A stretch of DNA of 39,744 bases from Kordiimonadaceae bacterium UBA4441 (GTDB lineage: Bacteria; Pseudomonadota; Alphaproteobacteria; Sphingomonadales; Emcibacteraceae), in contig DGPL01000056.1 in assembly GCA_002390425.1 (NCBI GenBank), positions 1 through 39,744 of the forward strand. The letters run 5' to 3'. Positions 35,028-39,744 of the stretch are shown one piece after another. The notes beneath the pieces were generated by a model. That model saw only the letters and a list, made by a program, of their open reading frames with translations, was not told the origin of the DNA and did not search any database. The stretch's first letter is position 1; each line of letters opens with the position of its first letter. The position numbers and the translations under genes are program-made.

Positions 35028-36488
35028 ATGTCATTAGGGTTGATGTTACAAGGTACAGGATCAGATGTTGGAAAATCAATTCTCGTTGCGGGACTATGCC
35101 GCGCCTTGAGCAAACGAGGCATGATTGTTCGCTCCTTTAAACCTCAAAATATGTCAAATAATGCTGCTGTTACTGAAGAAGGAGGTGAAATTGGACGTGC
35201 GCAAGCATTACAAGCATTGGCGTGTGGGATTGAGCCAACAATTCACATGAACCCAGTTCTATTAAAGCCACAATCTGATGTTGGTGCACAAATTATCGTT
35301 CATGGTAAGATGATAGGGTTGGGTACTGCTTCTTATTATCTTGAAAATAAAAGCGAGCTTCTTACAAAAGTAATTGAAAGCTATGAACATTTAAAAAAGC
35401 AGGCTGATATCGTTATTATTGAAGGTGCAGGCAGTCCCGCCGAGGTTAATTTAAGAGCAGGCGATATTGCCAACATGGGGTTCGCTGAAGCCACAAACAC
35501 ACCCGTAATATTAATTGGCGACATTGACCGAGGTGGCGTCATTGCCTCTATCATTGGGACACATAAATTACTGAGCAAATCTGAGCAAGAATTAATACAA
35601 GGCTATATAATTAATAAATTTCGTGGCGATATAAGTCTTTTTGATGCGGCTCATGACACGATAATTAAGCATACTGGATGGAAGAATTGCGGTGTACTTC
35701 CATTCGTACCAGAAGTCAAAAAATTACCTGCCGAGGATGCCGTTGTACTCGATCATTTTGTAAGTAATAGCCATCAAAAAATTACTATTGCCGTTCCAAT
35801 GTTATCACGCATTGCCAATTTTGATGACCTTGATCCCTTAATTCAAGAAAGCGATGTTGATGTAAATTTTATTTCACCTGGAAAACCCATTCCTGCATCT
35901 ACCCATTTGATCATTATTCCAGGAACTAAAGCAACCCTCGCTGATCTTGGTTTTCTTAAAAAGCAAGGGTGGGACATTGATATTGCGGCGCATATTAGGC
36001 GTAAAGGAAATGTTCTTGGAATATGTGGTGGATATCAGATGTTAGGCAAAAAAATAAGTGATCCCGAGGGTATAGAAGGAAAAGATGATCATCAGGAAGC
36101 CTTAGGGTACTTGAACATTGAAACTATTATGCAAAATGAAAAGACCCCTAGAAAAACGACCGCCTATGCACCTCATTTAAATTGTGAAACGGAAGGTTAC
36201 GAAATACATATTGGTAAAACAACCGGTCCAGATACAGTTCGTCCATTTTTAGAAAATGATAAAAACTTAGGGGCAATGTCTGAAAATGGTCAAATAGCAG
36301 GAGTCTATCTCCACGGATTATTTGTAAACGATAAATTTAGAGCTAAGTTTCTAAGCCAATTTCGTAATGGGAAGTACCAAGAAACCGCTTATAGTCAAGA
36401 AGTCGAGAACGCTCTAGATACCCTTGCTGAAAAAATGGAATATCATTTAGACATAGACGCTATGCTTGCTTTTGCGAAGAGCACATAA
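35028..36488 (+). CDS. cobQ: Cobyric acid synthase
   Basis: CobQ (CbiP) amidates four side chains of adenosylcobyrinic acid diamide using glutamine and ATP. The 486-residue protein has an N-terminal dethiobiotin-synthetase-like ATPase with GTGSDVGKS (residues 9-17) and a C-terminal triad-type glutaminase with nucleophile C333 in LGICGGYQML and catalytic H429 in VYLHGLF. Both are intact. It is part of the riboswitch-led operon, two bases after btuD. Its presence with cobO suggests late-stage synthesis or salvage of imported corrinoids. Confidence 0.96.
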   Translation: MSLGLMLQGTGSDVGKSILVAGLCRALSKRGMIVRSFKPQNMSNNAAVTEEGGEIGRAQALQALACGIEPTIHMNPVLLKPQSDVGAQIIVHGKMIGLGTASYYLENKSELLTKVIESYEHLKKQADIVIIEGAGSPAEVNLRAGDIANMGFAEATNTPVILIGDIDRGGVIASIIGTHKLLSKSEQELIQGYIINKFRGDISLFDAAHDTIIKHTGWKNCGVLPFVPEVKKLPAEDAVVLDHFVSNSHQKITIAVPMLSRIANFDDLDPLIQESDVDVNFISPGKPIPASTHLIIIPGTKATLADLGFLKKQGWDIDIAAHIRRKGNVLGICGGYQMLGKKISDPEGIEGKDDHQEALGYLNIETIMQNEKTPRKTTAYAPHLNCETEGYEIHIGKTTGPDTVRPFLENDKNLGAMSENGQIAGVYLHGLFVNDKFRAKFLSQFRNGKYQETAYSQEVENALDTLAEKMEYHLDIDAMLAFAKST

Positions 36489-36582
36489 TGTTCTTAACCT
36501 TGTTGATAGAGAAGTTTCTCTTTGTTTCGTTTATAGAACCAAAAAACAGACTATTACCCTTTCGGCTAAAGGAGGCCTTAAA

Positions 36583-37188
36583 ATGACGGATAAAAATCAA
36601 GAACATAAGAAAAATATGGTTGAACTTAAAGCGGAACAACGTGCCAAGGTCAAAAGCAAGAAAAGAGCGGAGCGTGGCCTCTTTCTGCTGCATACTGGCG
36701 ATGGTAAAGGGAAATCAACGGCGGCTTATGGTACATTGCTTCGCGCGCTCGGTTGGGGTCATGATGTCGCCGTTTTACAATATGTAAAAGGCAACTGGAA
36801 AACCGGTGAAAAAGAATTCTTTAAACGGTTCCCTGAGCTTGTTCGGCTAGAAGTCATGGGTGAAGGTTTCACCTGGGAAACACAAGATAGAGAACGAGAT
36901 ATTGAAGCTGCGGAAAAGGCCTGGAAAGTCAGCTGTGAAATGTTAAACAGCGGAGAATATGATCTTGTCGTGCTCGATGAATTAAATATTGTACTGCGCA
37001 ATGATTATCTTGATAAAGAGATGGTAAAAGAAGGGTTGTTAGCGAGACACCCTCGCACTACCGTAATTGTAACAGGCAGAAATGCGCCTGATAATTTAAT
37101 AGATGCAGCCGATCTTGTAACGAATATGGAAATGATAAAACATCCATTTGAAAATGGTATAAAGGCAGCCCGTGGAATTGATTTTTAA
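36583..37188 (+). CDS. cobO: Cob(I)yrinic acid a,c-diamide adenosyltransferase
   Basis: CobO (BtuR/CobA type) transfers the adenosyl group from ATP to Co(I) corrinoids. From MTDKNQEHKK the protein has 201 residues, with an unusual P-loop GDGKGKST at 39-46 and the family segments YGTLLRALGWGHDVAVLQYVKG (only its core GTLLRALGWGH is cited as diagnostic), LVVLDELN and RHPRTTVIVTGRNAP. The longer open frame is rejected because AAAGGAGG lies eight bases before the ATG at 36583. It is 94 bases after cobQ. The stop abuts that of a convergent CblC-like gene. Confidence 0.95.
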   Translation: MTDKNQEHKKNMVELKAEQRAKVKSKKRAERGLFLLHTGDGKGKSTAAYGTLLRALGWGHDVAVLQYVKGNWKTGEKEFFKRFPELVRLEVMGEGFTWETQDRERDIEAAEKAWKVSCEMLNSGEYDLVVLDELNIVLRNDYLDKEMVKEGLLARHPRTTVIVTGRNAPDNLIDAADLVTNMEMIKHPFENGIKAARGIDF

Positions 37189-37884
37189 TCACATTTTTTC
37201 AAGTGCTTTAAGCGATAATCCATAATGGTATTTAATTTGTTCTTCCGTATAGCGCTGCTCTGAAGCCGCTGGGCAGCTCATACGAGCTAAGCATCTATCT
37301 TTACAAAGTGAATTTTTGCTCAACCGATAATCAAAACATTTCTGGTGTTCAACTTTGTCTTCATTGATAGCGCCGGCGGGACAAGAAGAAATGCACTCTT
37401 TCTTAATACAACTTACGCAAGGGGATGGTTTTTGAATAATTGGTTTTATTTCAAAATTCGATGCTGCCAGAACTGCGACACGATAGGCAAACCAACTTCC
37501 CCATTTTTCATTAATTCCGATACGTAATAGAGATGGATTATGCCATCCGGCCAATGAACCCAGTGATTGCAATGAAATGACCGTTTTACCGGGATAAAGA
37601 AATTTATATTTCTTATTCTTTATGGTTTCTTCCAAAAATGTTGTGACTTTTGTAATTGAGAAATTATCAATGGGGTTTGCACTTTGCTTATCTTTTTTAG
37701 ATAATTCTTGCCAAAGCTTCTTGCCACCATGTCCAATTAAGATAAGTTGAGAATACTCGGATATATCCGCAACAGAATTGAATAACGAAACACGCATCTC
37801 ATCCGGTAAATTTACAATATCAAATACAGATTGAAGATTTAGCCCTGCTTCATTTAAATATGTGGGATTGAATTTATCTCTCAT
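37189..37884 (-). CDS. CblC (MMACHC)-like protein with ferredoxin-type segment
   Basis: A 231-residue protein. Residues 70-135 contain NPIDNFSI, SLGSLAGW and GSWFAYR, resembling DPVD, AAHVAG and GGWFAIR of human MMACHC (CblC) as I remember it; the C-terminus QRYTEEQIKY resembles its ERYSEEQKAY. Between them sit eight cysteines: C156, C159, C164 and C168-P, then C183, C194, C198 and C204-P, a pattern for two [4Fe-4S] clusters. CblC reduces and removes the upper ligand of cobalamins; the ferredoxin part could feed electrons. It converges on cobO with no gap, supporting a role in cobalamin reduction. QueG-like epoxyqueuosine reductases are the alternative, but they are longer. Confidence 0.65.
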   Translation of the reverse strand: MRDKFNPTYLNEAGLNLQSVFDIVNLPDEMRVSLFNSVADISEYSQLILIGHGGKKLWQELSKKDKQSANPIDNFSITKVTTFLEETIKNKKYKFLYPGKTVISLQSLGSLAGWHNPSLLRIGINEKWGSWFAYRVAVLAASNFEIKPIIQKPSPCVSCIKKECISSCPAGAINEDKVEHQKCFDYRLSKNSLCKDRCLARMSCPAASEQRYTEEQIKYHYGLSLKALEKM

Positions 37885-38043
37885 ATTTTTTGTTTAATAA
37901 TTTTAATTGCCATTGGGGTACGTTACCAGTTTTAAGAGCGTTTTTTATAGCTTATAATGAAAACCCATACAGAAAATATACGGAAAATATTTCAATTTCT
38001 TTAGATAGCTAATTGGATTGAATGTTATGCACTGAAGGCGTCA

Positions 38044-38277
38044 TTATTTTCGGCTCGAGCCTTTCTTTTTATTTTTTTTGTCATCTAGTAGTCTTAGATT
38101 CTTTAATCTTTCAACTTTTTCGCGTGCCATTTCTAATCGCTCTTCTGTTTCTTTTGCGAGCTTAGTGTCAGCTTTATTAGAGAAGTTTGGTTTTTGTTCT
38201 GCGCTTTTATTATTTCGCTTAATAGCTGCTAATAACTTTTCATCGGTATTGTTTTGCCTTGTTGATCTTGATGCCAT
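38044..38277 (-). CDS. Small basic coiled-coil-like hypothetical protein
   Basis: A 77-residue highly charged protein with a helix-forming middle (KLAKETEERLEMAREKVERL) and a lysine-rich tail KKNKKKGSSRK. GGAAG about eight bases before the ATG supports translation. No family is recognised; the composition suggests nucleic-acid or ribosome association but this is weak inference. The 159 bases between it and the CblC-like gene hold nothing I can support. Confidence 0.55.
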   Translation of the reverse strand: MASRSTRQNNTDEKLLAAIKRNNKSAEQKPNFSNKADTKLAKETEERLEMAREKVERLKNLRLLDDKKNKKKGSSRK

Positions 38278-38319
38278 TTTTTATCTTCCATATTATATTT
38301 TTCTATCTTAAACAGACAT

Positions 38320-39114
38320 TTACATCAGTAAACATTGATTGCCATTTTTACGGAATGGATCATTACATTCCCAATCATTCCCCCTGTAATTTAGGTGAGC
38401 ATTAGCTGGTAATTTGATAAGATCACATTGATTTTTATTATTTTGATATCCTCGTTCGCATTTCCAACCGTTACCACGTCCACTGTCATCTAAAAATCCG
38501 TTTAATGGCACTTCAATTGCGCTGCATTTTCCGTCTTTTTCACGATAACCACGATTACAAACCCAACCGTTTCCCAGAGCAGAGTTACTTAAATAACTGT
38601 TTGCAGGAGCAATAACTTCTATACATGAAGTGCCATCAGACCGATAACCTCTGTCACATTTCCATCCCGTATCATATATATCTTGGCTCAGATAGCCATT
38701 TTCAGGTACTATAATGGCAACACATTCTTCTGAAATTTCACGGAATCCTTGATTACATGACCAACCCTTACCATATCTCGAGGCTTCAATATACGCATTT
38801 TGCGGTACTTCAATGGCAACGCATACCCCGCTTTTTTCACGGTATCCATGAATACACTCCCAGCCAAAATTAAATGATGAATTGCTCAAATAAGCATTGT
38901 CTGGCACTTGGATTGCTTCACATCTATTCTCTATTTGTCTATAACCACTCAAACATCTCCAGCCTTCTCCATAAGCATTTTTCTCAGCATAAGCCGGAAT
39001 TTCTCTGTTATTTTGTTGAGCTTTTATAGATTGAGGGAAAATTTGAAAGTTGATTAGAACTAGAATAAACGTGGATATAAATAATTTATAACAAATTTGT
39101 GTTTTATTTGACAT
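38320..39114 (-). CDS. Secreted protein with seven cysteine-pair repeats
   Basis: A 264-residue exported protein. The start at 39114 is chosen because GAAAGG stands about seven bases before that ATG and a signal peptide (about residues 1-32, ending IKA) follows; the longer frame adds 17 unlikely residues. The mature part is seven tandem modules of about 33 residues with consensus P-x-NAYL-x5-G-x-GW-x-C-x2-GYR-x5-C-x-AIEV. Each module has two cysteines nine residues apart or so, likely a disulfide. The last module is shorter (GNDWECNDPFRKNGNQC). Such modules occur in other exported proteobacterial proteins of unknown role. Possible adhesion or envelope function is speculation. Confidence 0.8.
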   Translation of the reverse strand: MSNKTQICYKLFISTFILVLINFQIFPQSIKAQQNNREIPAYAEKNAYGEGWRCLSGYRQIENRCEAIQVPDNAYLSNSSFNFGWECIHGYREKSGVCVAIEVPQNAYIEASRYGKGWSCNQGFREISEECVAIIVPENGYLSQDIYDTGWKCDRGYRSDGTSCIEVIAPANSYLSNSALGNGWVCNRGYREKDGKCSAIEVPLNGFLDDSGRGNGWKCERGYQNNKNQCDLIKLPANAHLNYRGNDWECNDPFRKNGNQCLLM

Positions 39115-39177
39115 GGGAATGCCTTTCATTAAACACGCCGCATTTATTTGCGACAGATCTATCAACCCCTATGGTTG

Positions 39178-39208
39178 AAAAAAAACGCGAGCTTAAGAAA
39201 AGCCCGCG
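39178..39208 (-). terminator. Intrinsic terminator of the cold shock gene
   Basis: Read on the minus strand, CGCGGGCTT and AAGCTCGCG form a nine-pair stem (one G-U) with a 5-base loop, followed by eight T residues (bases 39178-39185). It lies 30 bases after the csp stop codon and is the clearest terminator in the window. Confidence 0.9.
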
Positions 39209-39237
39209 CTTAATATAATAATTATGATGAGAGTGGT

Positions 39238-39444
39238 TTATGCAGCTTCTTTTATATTACAAGCAGCTTGCTTACCATTTTTCTCTTCAATTTCAAATTC
39301 AATCTTTTGACCTTCATTCAATGTTGATAGGCCAGATTGTTCAACAGCGCTGATATGTACGAATACATCTGAAGCACCACTTTCTGTTTCGATAAAGCCG
39401 TAGCCCTTAGATGGATTAAACCATTTTACTGTACCGGTAGTCAT
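39238..39444 (-). CDS. CspA-family cold shock protein
   Basis: A 68-residue single cold-shock domain. The RNA-binding motifs RNP1 (KGYGFIE) and RNP2 (VFVHIS) are intact after the usual start TGTVKWFNPSKG. Family members act as RNA chaperones, some cold-induced and some constitutive. AGGAG lies seven bases before the ATG, and the gene ends in a strong intrinsic terminator, so it is monocistronic. Confidence 0.96.
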   Translation of the reverse strand: MTTGTVKWFNPSKGYGFIETESGASDVFVHISAVEQSGLSTLNEGQKIEFEIEEKNGKQAACNIKEAA

Positions 39445-39744
39445 AATATTTCTCCTTGTATAAATATCGGTGTATATATCGCCAGAACTATTCTAGGCGA
39501 AATTATCGTCTTGATAATGACTTACGCATATCGCCCTTGACTGAACCGAAAATTATGGAAAGAGAAGTGGTAGTATTAGTAAATAAATTATTTTTAACGT
39601 GAACAGCTTGTATAGGCTTTTAAAGGATAAGTCTAGTCAATTCGATAAAGCGCTTATTCTTTATCATCAACAAAGATCTGCTATTAGTCGGAAAAGCCAT
39701 TAAATTGAATTAATTGTCCGTCATCAAATGATTTGAGAATCCAT
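39445..39744. other. Upstream region of the cold shock gene, no gene seen
   Basis: These 300 bases to the window edge contain the csp ribosome site (AGGAG on the minus strand) and AT-rich sequence with stops in all frames. It probably holds the csp promoter and 5' leader, but I see no convincing -35/-10 pair or conserved structure. Confidence 0.4.

Noticed and set aside
36466..36582. N-terminal extension of cobO with 39 extra residues
   Set aside because: It overlaps the end of cobQ, has no family similarity, and a strong AAAGGAGG precedes the internal ATG at 36583.
38320..39000. Regular repeats considered as a CRISPR or DNA tandem array
   Set aside because: The regularity is at protein level (cysteine modules in one long frame); the DNA units are about 99 bases and not identical.

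Overview
The window is a dense, AT-rich (roughly 40% G+C judged by eye, not counted) bacterial chromosome segment with no phage, IS or CRISPR content. Gene content points to an alphaproteobacterium: fixH-fixI-fixS, a DUF2244 gene beside nth, his genes next to hslVU, an IalB-family protein beside rlmN, and an NDUFS4-like complex I accessory subunit. The low G+C suggests a marine or host-associated lineage of the Kordiimonadales/Emcibacterales type, but that placement is a guess.

Layout. 1-2.8 kb: end of a cbb3 oxidase maturation operon (fixH cut by the window edge, fixI, fixS). 2.8-6.6 kb: small membrane proteins, endonuclease III, a lipoprotein, an EI24/CysZ-like membrane protein and a PfkB-type adenosine kinase. 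6.6-10.6 kb (minus): histidine cluster hisB-hisH-GNAT-hisA-hisF-hisE-hinT, divergent from hslV-hslU (10.8-12.7 kb). 12.6-15.7 kb: a stand-alone molybdopterin oxidoreductase divergent from a persulfide-dioxygenase-like metallo-beta-lactamase protein, with a perfect FNR/FixK box between them. 15.7-20.1 kb: an untracked 47-residue protein, a Bcr/CflA exporter, tRNA-Arg(TCT), an NDUFS4-like protein, a cysteine-free NsrR-like regulator, rlmN and an IalB-family protein. 20.3-26.1 kb: two-subunit 3-oxoacid CoA-transferase, an exported HQxxH protein, two tandem DMT transporters, a low-molecular-weight phosphatase and a Bax-inhibitor-1 protein. 26.2-30.1 kb: a sulfur-type cassette of SoxC-like sulfite dehydrogenase, short monoheme SoxD-like cytochrome, Tat-exported class V PLP enzyme and DMT transporter. 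30.1-37.9 kb: cobalamin riboswitch, btuB-btuF-btuC-btuD, cobQ, cobO, and convergently a CblC(MMACHC)-like protein carrying an eight-cysteine ferredoxin segment. 38-39.7 kb: a small basic protein, a secreted seven-repeat cysteine protein and a cold shock protein.

Best candidates for something undescribed: (1) soxC-soxD(short)-Tat PLP enzyme-DMT exporter, a possible periplasmic route that exports a sulfur amino acid, cleaves it and oxidises the product; (2) the CblC/ferredoxin fusion next to cobO, a candidate cobalamin reductase; (3) the NsrR homologue in which all three cluster-binding cysteines are replaced. Functions are read from remembered family motifs; no database search was run.
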